Notes under the pieces: generated by a model
Databases searched by the model: none
The model's input: the letters and a program-made list of their open reading frames with translations, nothing else
What the model was told of the DNA's origin: nothing
Assembly (NCBI GenBank): GCA_023406985.1
Contig: JAEXTK010000234.1
Location: 3,306 to 67,305, forward strand
Length of the DNA stretch: 64,000 bases
DNA from: Spirochaetota bacterium
Lineage (GTDB): Bacteria > Spirochaetota > Spirochaetia > Treponematales > Breznakiellaceae
Reading direction: 5' to 3'
Shown: positions 1 through 6,968 of the stretch, in pieces
How positions within the stretch are numbered: position 1 is the stretch's first letter
Layout of the letters: the number at the start of each line of letters is the position of its first letter
Program-made: the position numbers and the translations under genes

Positions 1-16
1 CGACTATGTTCGGATC

Positions 17-502
17 ATGTTACGCGCCGCGTTTCCCGGGTCGTTCGATCCACCCACCTTCGGTCACCTCAATGTCGTGGAGCGGGCCAGTTCGATCTTC
101 GATGAGTTGTTGATCGTCGTCGCGGTCAATCGACAGAAGGAGTATCTCTTTTCACCGGAAGAACGTATGGAGGTGATGCGGGACCTCGTTCGGCCCTGGC
201 CCAACGTAAAGGTGGCCCTCTGCGAGACGCTCATCGTCGATTTCCTACATGAACGGGATATCCGGGTGCTCGTGCGCGGAGTTCGCGGCGTCACCGATTT
301 TACCTACGAATTCGACCTTTCCATGATGAACAAGAGCCTCAATCCTTCCATTGAGACCATCTTCATGACGACGGACCCCCGCTACTTCGTGCTCCGGTCC
401 TCGGCGATCAAGGAACTGGCCTCATTCGGCGGCGATATCTCGGCGATGGTTCCGGAAAGGGTCGCCGCCATGCTCAAAGCGAAGTTTCCCCTACGGTCCT
501 GA
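17..502 (+). CDS. coaD: Phosphopantetheine adenylyltransferase
   Basis: Transfers AMP from ATP to 4'-phosphopantetheine, the penultimate step of coenzyme A synthesis, in the cytosol. The 161 residues match the usual family length. The N-terminus shows PGSFDPPTFGH with the nucleotidyltransferase T-x-G-H motif (T14, G16, H17), and the C-terminal half has the LRSSAIKEL segment that corresponds to the family's ISSxxVRE motif. The frame stays open upstream to the window edge, so the ATG at 17 is chosen because homologues begin just before PGSFDP; no clear ribosome binding site precedes it. It lies upstream of rpmF-acpP-rnc, which have their own promoter. Confidence 0.95.
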   Translation: MLRAAFPGSFDPPTFGHLNVVERASSIFDELLIVVAVNRQKEYLFSPEERMEVMRDLVRPWPNVKVALCETLIVDFLHERDIRVLVRGVRGVTDFTYEFDLSMMNKSLNPSIETIFMTTDPRYFVLRSSAIKELASFGGDISAMVPERVAAMLKAKFPLRS

Positions 503-521
503 CTCTTCGTCGTCGATGTCC

Positions 522-550
522 TTGACAACCGCCGACGCTTCCGGTAGATT
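522..550 (+). promoter_or_regulatory. Sigma-70 type promoter for rpmF-acpP-rnc
   Basis: TTGACA (522-527), a 17-base spacer and TAGATT (545-550). The -35 is a perfect match and the -10 matches 4 of 6. Transcription would start near 557, giving a leader of about 38 bases before rpmF. Confidence 0.7.
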
Positions 551-594
551 GTGTCAAACTCTACCGGCAATACGACAGAAGCGAGGTTGATAAT

Positions 595-783
595 ATGGCC
601 GTACCCAAGTTTAAGACGTCGAAGGCTCGAACCAGACGTCGACAGTCCCTCAATATGAAGCTCGTCGCCCCGACCTTGGTCGAGTGCGGCAACTGCGGTA
701 ACCGCATCCTCCTGCATCGGGTCTGTCCGAAGTGCGGCTTCTATCGCGGCAAGCAAGTCGTCGAGCCCAAAGCCAAGGCGTAA
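595..783 (+). CDS. rpmF: 50S ribosomal protein L32
   Basis: Small basic protein of the large ribosomal subunit, 62 residues. It begins MAVPKFKTSKARTRRR, typical of L32. It carries two CxxC pairs (C31/C34 and C44/C47), so it is the zinc-binding form of L32 rather than the cysteine-free form. GAGG lies about nine bases before the ATG. It is followed after 27 bases by acpP, the common bacterial arrangement that links ribosome and lipid synthesis genes. Confidence 0.97.
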   Translation: MAVPKFKTSKARTRRRQSLNMKLVAPTLVECGNCGNRILLHRVCPKCGFYRGKQVVEPKAKA

Positions 784-810
784 ACCCCACTCCCAAGGAG
801 AAGAGCAACC

Positions 811-1047
811 ATGGACGAGCTTTTCCAGAAGATGAAGAAACTGATCGCCGACAAGCTGGAGATCGAAGAGAGCAAGATCAGCCTCGACGCTTCGTTCCGC
901 CAGGATCTCGGCGCCGACAGCCTCGACACGTACGAGCTCGTGTACGCCATCGAAGAGGAGATGGGCATTTCCATCCCCGACGAGAAGGCGAACGAGTTCG
1001 AGACCGTGCGCGACGCTTACGAGTACATCAAGTCCCAGCAGAAGTAG
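811..1047 (+). CDS. acpP: Acyl carrier protein
   Basis: Carries growing fatty acyl chains on a phosphopantetheine arm during type II fatty acid synthesis. It has 78 residues and is acidic. The attachment serine is S37 in GADSLDTYEL; the usual motif is DSLDTVEL, so a tyrosine replaces valine just after it. A strong AAGGAG ribosome binding site stands before the ATG. It sits between rpmF and rnc, four bases upstream of rnc. CoaD at the left edge makes the precursor of its prosthetic group. Confidence 0.96.
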   Translation: MDELFQKMKKLIADKLEIEESKISLDASFRQDLGADSLDTYELVYAIEEEMGISIPDEKANEFETVRDAYEYIKSQQK

Positions 1048-1051
1048 TTCC

Positions 1052-1831
1052 ATGAAGGAACGCGGTATCGCCATAGGCGCCGCGGTCCGTACAGCGCCGG
1101 CCATCGAAGACCGGCGCAGAAAGGAACTCGCGGCCTTCCAGAAGTCCGCAGCGATCAGGTTCAGGAGCCCCGAGCTTCTGAACCTTTCTTTCATACACCG
1201 GTCCGCCTCGAACGAAAACATAGCCAAAGCGAATAATGAACGCCTCGAATTCCTCGGCGACGCGATACTCGGCGCCGTGACCGCGGATATCCTGTTCGGT
1301 CGCCTCGCGGATAGGAGCGAGGGGGACCTGGCCAAGGTGAAGTCCGTCGTGGTGTCCGAAGAGAGCCTCGCGGGCATCGCCCTCGAGCTCCGTATCGACA
1401 CCCTGCTCGTCTTGGGCAAGGGGGAGGATTCTTCCGGCGGCCGCATGAAGAAGGCCATCCTCGCCGATGCCATGGAAGCGTTGATCGGGGCCTATTACCT
1501 GGATTCCGGGTTCGATGCGGCGTACGAATTCGTGCACCGCTTCATGAAGCGCGAGATAGAGAACGTGCTCACCGACCGGTACCGAAGGGACTACAAGACC
1601 CTCCTGCAAGAATTGACCCAGCGCCTCTACCGTTCGTATCCGGCCTACCGCTTGCTCAAGCGTTCAGGGCCGGACCACGACCGGGTCTTTTGGATGGAGG
1701 TGATCGTGGCGGAGAAGACCTTCGGCCCCGGCAGCGGCCGGAACAAGAAGGACGCCGAGCAGTCGGCGGCCCGGGCCGCCTACGAGGCCCTCACCGCGGG
1801 CGGGGCCCCGGCAGCAGGCGAAGGGGCCTGA
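1052..1831 (+). CDS. rnc: Ribonuclease III
   Basis: Double-strand-specific endoribonuclease that processes rRNA precursors and regulatory duplexes. It has 259 residues, slightly longer than the usual 225-250 because of an N-terminal extension of about 30 residues. The signature NERLEFLGDAIL is at 62-73, giving the acidic metal ligands E63, E66 and D70; D139 and E142 lie in ADAMEALIGA. A double-stranded RNA binding domain fills roughly 185-255. The ATG is only four bases after acpP stops, so translational coupling is likely. It ends tail to tail with cca. Confidence 0.95.
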   Translation: MKERGIAIGAAVRTAPAIEDRRRKELAAFQKSAAIRFRSPELLNLSFIHRSASNENIAKANNERLEFLGDAILGAVTADILFGRLADRSEGDLAKVKSVVVSEESLAGIALELRIDTLLVLGKGEDSSGGRMKKAILADAMEALIGAYYLDSGFDAAYEFVHRFMKREIENVLTDRYRRDYKTLLQELTQRLYRSYPAYRLLKRSGPDHDRVFWMEVIVAEKTFGPGSGRNKKDAEQSAARAAYEALTAGGAPAAGEGA

Positions 1832-1915
1832 CCGGCCTACCGCCTGGCCGTTTCCCTTCGGCCGCGGAAGCCGTACGGCGGCCGCGGGCTCGTCCGACCC
1901 CGCGCATCGCGGAAA

Positions 1916-3277
1916 TCAGGCACCGCCGCCTTCCCGCCGTTCCTCGAGTCTCCGGACGACGGTGAGGAGCCGGTCCTTTTGGTTCATCTCCGGATCGTCG
2001 AGCACCGTCTCCAAGAGCTCCTTGAGCAGTATCCCCATGCGGGGACCACGCGGTATACCGATCGCCGCCAGATCCTCACCCGATACGGCGAGGTCCCGGA
2101 TGGAGAGGGCCTTTCCCGCCGCGAGCACGCGATCCACGCGGTCGGCGAGGGGGGCTCCGGCTTCCGGCGGCGGTAGCGCGCCGGTGGTCCCGTAGGTATC
2201 CGCCCTCCGGAGCGCGTAGGCATCGGCGAGATGGTCGATGCCGACCCGCGCGACGAAGCGGCGGACGGCGGCGTCGGTCCAGGTCTCCTCGTAGTGGAAC
2301 ATGTGTACGGCGATGAGGTGCACGACCGCGTCGATGGTCGCGGTCGGATAGCGTAGGCGCGTCAAAAGGTCGCGGGCGAGCCGCGCCGATTCCTCTTCAT
2401 GCCGGTAGAACGTCCATACCCCGTCCGGTCCCATCGCGCGGACCAGTGGCTTCCCGATGTCGTGGAAGAGGGCCGCGAGCCGCACGATCGGCCGCTCGCG
2501 GGGCGCGCCGTCGCAGGACAGGAGCAGGTGGTCCAGCACGTCGAACCGGTGGAAGCCCTTCTGTTCCACGCCCCGGCAGGCGGCGAGCTCGGGGAGGATG
2601 AGCGTGAGCAGGCCCGTCTCTTCCATGACGCGGAAGCTCAGGGACGGCTGCGCGGCGGCGAGCGTCTTGTCGAGCTCGTCGCGGATGCGCTCCACCGCCA
2701 CCATCGCCGTCTTGGACAGGGCGAGCGGGATGGCCCGCAGGGTCGCCGGATCGAGACGGAAGTTGAGTTGGGCCATGAAGCGCGTGGCCCTGAGCGGCCT
2801 CAGGCCGTCTTCCCCGAAACGCTCGGCGGGATCCCCTACGCACCTGATGAGTCGCGCGCGGATGTCCCGCTCGCCCCCGAAGGGATCCACGATCTTGCCG
2901 CCCGGTAGTTCCACGGCGATGGCGTTCATGGTGAAATCGCGGCGCGAGAGGTCCTCCTCTATGGTCGCGGCGAAGCTCACGGCGTCCGGGCGCCGACCGT
3001 CGCTATACCCCGACTCCGTGCGGAACGTCGTCGTCTCGATCGGCCGTCCCTTGTAGTGGATCGTCACGGTTCCGTGCTTGATGCCGGTCGGGATGACGCG
3101 TCTGAAGAGCCGCATGACTTCTTCGGGCGTCGCGTCCGTCGCGAGGTCCCAGTCTTCGGGAGCCTCGCCGCGGAGAGTATCGCGGACGGCGCCGCCGACG
3201 AGATAGGCCTTCTTCCCTCCGGAAGCGAAGATTGAGGCGATTTCCTTCAGAAGCGGATGTACGCGCACGTTGCCCAT
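1916..3277 (-). CDS. cca: CCA tRNA nucleotidyltransferase (poly(A) polymerase family) with HD domain
   Basis: Class II nucleotidyltransferase, most likely the enzyme that adds the CCA end to tRNAs. The 453-residue protein shows GGAVRD (28-33), the catalytic DWD pair D42/D44, and RRDFTMNA (112-119). An HD domain follows in the C-terminal half (HDIGK, H262/D263). Both tRNA genes in this window lack an encoded CCA end, which fits a required CCA-adding activity. It is divergent from thiN with overlapping promoter elements. A role as poly(A) polymerase cannot be excluded from sequence alone. Confidence 0.88.
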   Translation of the reverse strand: MGNVRVHPLLKEIASIFASGGKKAYLVGGAVRDTLRGEAPEDWDLATDATPEEVMRLFRRVIPTGIKHGTVTIHYKGRPIETTTFRTESGYSDGRRPDAVSFAATIEEDLSRRDFTMNAIAVELPGGKIVDPFGGERDIRARLIRCVGDPAERFGEDGLRPLRATRFMAQLNFRLDPATLRAIPLALSKTAMVAVERIRDELDKTLAAAQPSLSFRVMEETGLLTLILPELAACRGVEQKGFHRFDVLDHLLLSCDGAPRERPIVRLAALFHDIGKPLVRAMGPDGVWTFYRHEEESARLARDLLTRLRYPTATIDAVVHLIAVHMFHYEETWTDAAVRRFVARVGIDHLADAYALRRADTYGTTGALPPPEAGAPLADRVDRVLAAGKALSIRDLAVSGEDLAAIGIPRGPRMGILLKELLETVLDDPEMNQKDRLLTVVRRLEERREGGGA

Positions 3278-3298
3278 GATGGGGCACTATAGTACAAT
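3270..3298 (+). promoter_or_regulatory. Promoter for thiN
   Basis: TTGCCC (3270-3275), a 17-base spacer and TACAAT (3293-3298). The -35 overlaps the start codon of the divergent cca gene. Confidence 0.5.
3286..3291 (-). promoter_or_regulatory. Possible -10 element for cca
   Basis: On the minus strand TATAGT occupies 3291-3286, placing transcription start about two bases before the cca ATG, so the message would be essentially leaderless. The -35 region (TCCACG at 17 bases) is poor. Confidence 0.35.
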
Positions 3299-3325
3299 CC
3301 GGCCGATCCGTGGAAGGGAGGCGAT

Positions 3326-3988
3326 ATGCGGGGCGCGGCGTTCATCGGCGGTGAGGGACCTGATCCGCAATCGGGAAGGGCCGCGCTCGGCCCCGTGGAT
3401 CTCATCGTCGCGGCGGATTCCGGACTCATGGCCGTGGAAGAATGGGGTCTGGAATGCGATTGGATCGTCGGGGACATGGATTCCCTGGACGATCGGGGCC
3501 GGCTCTCCCATTACCCCGCCGACCGGGTCATATCGTACCCCGAAGACAAGGATTACACCGATACCGAACTCGCGGTCGCCCTCCTGCGCGAGAAGGGCTG
3601 CGATGACATCGTCCTCGTGGGCGGGGGAGGCGGACGGCTCGATCACTCATTGGCGCTCGCCGCCCTATTCGAGCGCGATTCGGTTCCCCGGCGCTGGATC
3701 ACCGCGCGGGAAGACGTCCGGTGCATCGAGGCCGGAGCCGCTGCCGGAGGCGAAGGCGATGGAGGGGCCGCGCTGCGCGTATCCATCCCGCCGCTCTCGC
3801 TCGTTTCGGTCTTTCCGATGGGATCGGGCCCCTGGAGGGCCCGAAGCGAGGGGCTCAAATGGCCGCTCGACGACCTGCCCTGGAAGCGGGGCTTTTTCGG
3901 CATCAGCAACGTATCCGTCACGGGCACGTTCTCCATCAGCGCGGCCGCGGGCCGCTTCCTCGTGGTGTTGCCCCTCGTTCCCTCCTGA
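3326..3988 (+). CDS. thiN: Thiamine pyrophosphokinase
   Basis: Converts thiamine plus ATP to thiamine pyrophosphate. It has 220 residues, normal for the family. Diagnostic motifs are AADSG (29-33), GDMDS (49-53), DKDYTDTE (74-81), the glycine-rich VGGGGGRLDH around 98-107, and SVTGTFSIS near the C-terminus. GGAGG lies a few bases before the ATG. No other thiamine gene is nearby, so this probably finishes salvage or import of thiamine. It converges with the HIT gene after a 19-base gap. Confidence 0.9.
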   Translation: MRGAAFIGGEGPDPQSGRAALGPVDLIVAADSGLMAVEEWGLECDWIVGDMDSLDDRGRLSHYPADRVISYPEDKDYTDTELAVALLREKGCDDIVLVGGGGGRLDHSLALAALFERDSVPRRWITAREDVRCIEAGAAAGGEGDGGAALRVSIPPLSLVSVFPMGSGPWRARSEGLKWPLDDLPWKRGFFGISNVSVTGTFSISAAAGRFLVVLPLVPS

Positions 3989-4007
3989 GGGATCGGGCGG
4001 TCCCGCT

Positions 4008-4487
4008 TCAGTCTGCGGCGAATGCCGCCGCGAGCCGATCCTTCGTGACGAGGGGATTCTCCACGAGGACCCGCTTCCCCGCGAGGAGTTCGGCGACGCC
4101 GATCTCGCGGGGATACCGCGGAATGAGGTGCCAGTGCAGATGGTCGATGGAAGCGCCGGCGACCAAGCCCATGTTGCAGCCGATGTTGTATCCGGCGGGG
4201 CGGTATTCCCGATCCAGCACGCGGAGCGCCTTGTCAATGACCGAGTTCATGGCCGACCGTTCTTCCGCCCCTAACTCGCGGAGATCGAGGACGTGCCGTT
4301 CGGGGAAGACGAGGAGATGGCCGGGGTTGTACGGGTAGAGGTTGAGGCTCACGATGAAGCCCTCCGCGCGGTACACGGAGAGGTCCACGACCGCGTCGCT
4401 GCCGTCCTTGACCAGGCAGAGGATGCAGCCTTCCGGCTTTTCCGCCCGCAAATAGACGAGTTTTTCGAAGTTGAAGAAGTAATCCAT
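4008..4487 (-). CDS. HIT family nucleotide hydrolase/transferase
   Basis: Histidine triad protein of 159 residues that acts on nucleoside monophosphate derivatives such as dinucleoside polyphosphates. The triad H116-L-H118-W-H120 is clear in IDHLHWHLIPR, and H118 is the expected nucleophile. NPGHLLVFPERH (54-65) is the conserved upstream strand. A CxxC pair (C21, C24) near the N-terminus suggests a structural zinc site, as in the Ap4A-phosphorylase-like branch. The start overlaps the stop of the preceding gene by one base (TAATG), so the two are translationally coupled. Confidence 0.88.
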   Translation of the reverse strand: MDYFFNFEKLVYLRAEKPEGCILCLVKDGSDAVVDLSVYRAEGFIVSLNLYPYNPGHLLVFPERHVLDLRELGAEERSAMNSVIDKALRVLDREYRPAGYNIGCNMGLVAGASIDHLHWHLIPRYPREIGVAELLAGKRVLVENPLVTKDRLAAAFAAD

Positions 4488-5323
4488 TATTCGTCCAAGG
4501 CCTTCAGCATTTCGGGTATCCCGGCGCCGGAAGCGGATTCGATCGCCAGGTACTTCAGCAGTATCGGGTGCTTTTCCAACAATTCACCGTACCGTTCGAG
4601 CTCTTCGTAGCGGAGACGGGCGCGCACGTCCGCACCGGCGGCTTCCGATGCGGCCGCGGCGATGATGGAACGCCGCCGCTGTAGGAAGTAATCATACAGG
4701 CCCTTGGCCGTGCGGTAGAGGGCAAGATCGGGGAAGCGCGCCGTCTTAATGACGCAGGCGACCGATTCCGCGTCGGGAAAGGCGCGCTCGATATCCGCGA
4801 GCAACCGCGGCGTCGACCCCGAGGTGAGTATCCGATCGAGCTCGGCGGGATCCTCAGCGTACGCGCGCAAACGCCGCGCGACGAAGTCGGCCATTTCCGC
4901 CGCCGTCCGCTCTTCCCAGGCGTCCAGGGCGGCCTGGTCGGCGATGGCCCGTTCGGCGACGAGGATCGGGAGCGATTCCGGCTTGGTGGTGAAGGAGAGC
5001 TTTCCGACGACTTCATAGGAAAAATCGGTCGTTGAACCCGTCATGGTCGCGTAGACATCGGCCGACGGTAGGGCCCCCGTAACGGCGATGTCCCGTTCCA
5101 CCGAGTCGATGCGGAACACGACGACGGTCGCGTTCGTCGGCAATAGCCGTTCCCAGGCCCAACGGAACCGGCCGCCGCGGATCACGTCGGCGTCGACGCC
5201 GCTCGTCTTGGATCTGAGTACGCCGTATGCGGCGGGGGGGACGACGTACTGGACCCACCCGACGAGGAATACCGCGACGGAGACGATGACGAGCAGGAAG
5301 AATGCGACGACCGATTTCCTCAT
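4487..5323 (-). CDS. Membrane-anchored SPFH/prohibitin-like protein (tentative)
   Basis: A 278-residue protein with one N-terminal membrane segment (about 5-27) followed by a soluble region. The segment after the anchor (VPPAAYGVLRSK...GGRFRWAWERLLPTN) resembles the start of SPFH domains, and the C-terminal third is helical with charged heptad-like stretches, as in that superfamily. I cannot assign a specific substrate or partner. The ATG at 5323 is preferred over an open frame beginning further upstream because AGGAAGG lies just before it and the membrane segment starts there. It is coupled to the HIT gene by a one-base overlap. Confidence 0.6.
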   Translation of the reverse strand: MRKSVVAFFLLVIVSVAVFLVGWVQYVVPPAAYGVLRSKTSGVDADVIRGGRFRWAWERLLPTNATVVVFRIDSVERDIAVTGALPSADVYATMTGSTTDFSYEVVGKLSFTTKPESLPILVAERAIADQAALDAWEERTAAEMADFVARRLRAYAEDPAELDRILTSGSTPRLLADIERAFPDAESVACVIKTARFPDLALYRTAKGLYDYFLQRRRSIIAAAASEAAGADVRARLRYEELERYGELLEKHPILLKYLAIESASGAGIPEMLKALDE

Positions 5324-5403
5324 AGGACCTTCCTGGAGTAATATACTTCTATGATAAACCGAAGGGTCGGCATCCATCCAGTCCCGAGGGATCGGCGCCG
5401 CGC

Positions 5404-5757
5404 ATGATCGAGAAACCCGAAGGCAAACCGCTGATCCTCCTCCTCGTCAAACGCGCCGTCCTTTTCCTCTTCGCCCTCTGTCTGCTCTGCATCTTCCTCT
5501 ACGGCATCGGAACCTTGCAAGAATTTCTCGATTCTACCCAGACCGCCCTGCTTCGCGCGGCGTCGGGACTCGGACTGCTCCTCGGAATCGGCGCCGCCTA
5601 CGGCATCGCCCTCGATATCGGTTCCGCCGTCGCCTACAAGTCGTCCCGGTTCCTGTTCGGCGCGTTCTTCTATTTTATTCTCTCCGCGATCGGCTTGCTC
5701 GTAGCCGCCCTCGCGTCGTTCATCCTCGTCATCATCTCGGGTAACCGCGGCCTGTAG
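5404..5757 (+). CDS. Small integral membrane protein, unknown function
   Basis: A 117-residue hydrophobic protein with about three predicted transmembrane segments (roughly 10-34, 48-75 and 83-112) and very few charged residues outside the termini. I recognise no family motif. It is divergent from the SPFH-like gene, 80 bases away, and precedes aroH. No strong ribosome binding site is visible. It could be a membrane partner of the SPFH-like protein, but only the position suggests it. Confidence 0.65.
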   Translation: MIEKPEGKPLILLLVKRAVLFLFALCLLCIFLYGIGTLQEFLDSTQTALLRAASGLGLLLGIGAAYGIALDIGSAVAYKSSRFLFGAFFYFILSAIGLLVAALASFILVIISGNRGL

Positions 5758-5780
5758 ACGGCCGGACGGGCCCCGCCGCA

Positions 5781-5810
5781 TTGACGCTTGAGCGGGGCAC
5801 CGCGTACTAT
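5781..5810 (+). promoter_or_regulatory. Promoter for aroH
   Basis: TTGACG (5781-5786), an 18-base spacer and TACTAT (5805-5810). Transcription would start near 5817, only about three bases before the aroH ATG. Confidence 0.5.
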
Positions 5811-5819
5811 GCGACAATT

Positions 5820-6215
5820 ATGGAAGAAATGCGGCTTTTCGGAATCCGCGGCGCGATCCGCTGCGAGAATACGGCGGAGGATATCACCCGCCGCGTGGTT
5901 CAGCTGTACGATGAAAGCCTCGCGCGCAACGCGCTTTCGGAAGAAAACATCGTCTCCTTGGTGTTCTCGGTGACGAAGGATCTCACCGCGCTCAACCCCG
6001 CGGCGGCGCTCCGCGCGGGAGGACGCGCGGCCAAGCTGTCCTTGTTTTCGGTAGCGGAGGCGGACGTCTCCGGGAGCCTACCCGGGGTGATCCGTATCCT
6101 CATGCATTGCTATTTACCCCAAGGCGCTTCGCTCCGTCATACGTACCTCAACGGGGCGGAAGTGTTGCGTCCGGATCGGGCTCTCCCCGCGCGGAAAAGC
6201 GGCGACGGCGCTTGA
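5820..6215 (+). CDS. aroH: Chorismate mutase, AroH type
   Basis: Converts chorismate to prephenate for phenylalanine and tyrosine synthesis. The 131-residue length fits the AroH class. Aligned by eye to Bacillus subtilis AroH, the active-site arginine in GIRGA (R10), the glutamate in the AEADV segment, the arginine in VIRILM and the tyrosine in HTYL are kept. The residues equivalent to B. subtilis F57 and C75 appear to be asparagine and serine. ATG 5820 is chosen because homologues start just before GIRGA. A TTG 39 bases upstream falls on the -35 of the promoter, and ATG 5829 is the alternative. Confidence 0.82.
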   Translation: MEEMRLFGIRGAIRCENTAEDITRRVVQLYDESLARNALSEENIVSLVFSVTKDLTALNPAAALRAGGRAAKLSLFSVAEADVSGSLPGVIRILMHCYLPQGASLRHTYLNGAEVLRPDRALPARKSGDGA

Positions 6216-6240
6216 CCAAGAGGGGGCGTTCCGGTATAGT
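6212..6240 (+). promoter_or_regulatory. tRNA operon promoter
   Basis: TTGACC (6212-6217), a 17-base spacer and TATAGT (6235-6240), each 5 of 6 to consensus. Start of transcription is expected near 6247, ten bases upstream of mature tRNA-Thr. Confidence 0.75.
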
Positions 6241-6256
6241 GCCCCTCGTTCGATAC

Positions 6257-6330
6257 GCCATCTTAGCTCAGTCGGCTAGAGCGCGTGACTTGTAATCTCG
6301 AGGTCCCCGGTTCGACTCCGGGAGATGGCT
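6257..6330 (+). tRNA. tRNA-Thr (UGU)
   Basis: A complete cloverleaf: acceptor GCCATCT/AGATGGC, D stem GCTC/GAGC, T stem CCCGG/CCGGG with loop TTCGACT, and anticodon loop CTTGTAA, giving anticodon TGT for threonine. The anticodon stem CGTGA/TCTCG has a U-U mismatch at pair 29:41. The 3' CCA is not encoded and must be added by the Cca enzyme. tRNA-Thr and tRNA-Tyr are often adjacent in bacteria. Confidence 0.95.
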
Positions 6331-6371
6331 TAACCGCAATCGGGATGGCGCGGCGAACAAGACAGCGAGTA

Positions 6372-6453
6372 GGGGAGATTCCCGAGTGGTCAAAGGGGGC
6401 AGACTGTAAATCTGTTGGCTCCGCCTTCGAAGGTTCGAATCCTTCTCTCCCCA
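6372..6453 (+). tRNA. tRNA-Tyr (GUA)
   Basis: A class II tRNA of 82 bases with acceptor GGGGAGA/TCTCCCC, anticodon loop CTGTAAA (anticodon GTA, tyrosine), a long variable arm, and T loop TTCGAAT. The encoded RNA ends with discriminator A, and CCA is not encoded. It lies 41 bases downstream of tRNA-Thr and is followed directly by an intrinsic terminator, so the two form one short transcription unit. Confidence 0.96.
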
Positions 6454-6456
6454 GAA

Positions 6457-6486
6457 AGCCTTCCCGTCTACGGGAAGGCTTTTTTG
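6457..6486 (+). terminator. Intrinsic terminator of the tRNA unit
   Basis: A perfect 10-bp stem AGCCTTCCCG / CGGGAAGGCT with a four-base TCTA loop, followed by a run of six T. It is the clearest Rho-independent terminator in the window and lies immediately after tRNA-Tyr. Confidence 0.92.
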
Positions 6487-6504
6487 TTTCCGTTGGAGGA
6501 ACGA

Positions 6505-6960
6505 ATGAGCGAGCGCTTCTACGCGAAAGGCTTACGCTTCGCCTGCACGCGCTGCAACGCCTGCTGCAGGCACGATCCCGGCTTCGTCTTCCTCAGGCGG
6601 AGCGATGCCGATGCCCTGGCGGCCCGTCTCGGGTTGGGCTATAGTGAATTCGTCGAAACGTACTGCCGCTGGGTACCCGTGGGCGGCGGCGTGGAGCACT
6701 TATCCCTCAAGGAGCGATCGAATTATGATTGTATCCTTTGGGGGGCTCACGGTTGTTCCGTATACGAGGATCGCCCGCTGCAATGCCGAACCTTTCCGTT
6801 TTGGGCTTCGGCCGTCCGTTCGCGCGAAGCGTGGGACGCGACCGCCGCCGACTGTCCCGGCATAGGCCAGGGCCCCGTGCACGGCGCCGATGAGATAGAA
6901 GCCCAGCTCGCCGCCGGCGAGGCGGAGCCGATCATCACCCGCGGACGCGTCCGCGGATAG
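6505..6960 (+). CDS. YkgJ-type cysteine cluster protein
   Basis: A 151-residue protein with the conserved pattern of the YkgJ/zinc-or-iron-chelating family: CTRCNACC near the N-terminus (residues 14-21), a middle cysteine in the GCSVYEDRP segment, and the RPLQCRTFPFW signature. The cysteines are expected to bind a metal (zinc or an Fe-S cluster); the biochemical role of the family is unknown. ATG 6505 follows GGAGG at 6495-6499. It is the first gene after the tRNA terminator and no separate promoter is evident in the 18-base gap, so it may depend on read-through. The MBL-fold gene follows eight bases later. Confidence 0.82.
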   Translation: MSERFYAKGLRFACTRCNACCRHDPGFVFLRRSDADALAARLGLGYSEFVETYCRWVPVGGGVEHLSLKERSNYDCILWGAHGCSVYEDRPLQCRTFPFWASAVRSREAWDATAADCPGIGQGPVHGADEIEAQLAAGEAEPIITRGRVRG

Positions 6961-6968
6961 GAGCTTCC

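Noticed and set aside
382..1473. Long minus-strand open frame of 363 codons across coaD, rpmF, acpP and rnc
   Set aside because: It is antisense to four well supported genes, has no family motif, and is rich in Ser/Arg as expected for the shadow of GC-rich coding DNA.
1832..1915. GC-rich dyads between rnc and cca as a terminator
   Set aside because: CCGCGG palindromes are present but there is no T-run on either strand.
3989..4007. Bidirectional terminator between thiN and the HIT gene
   Set aside because: The gap is 19 bases with no clear stem plus T-run.
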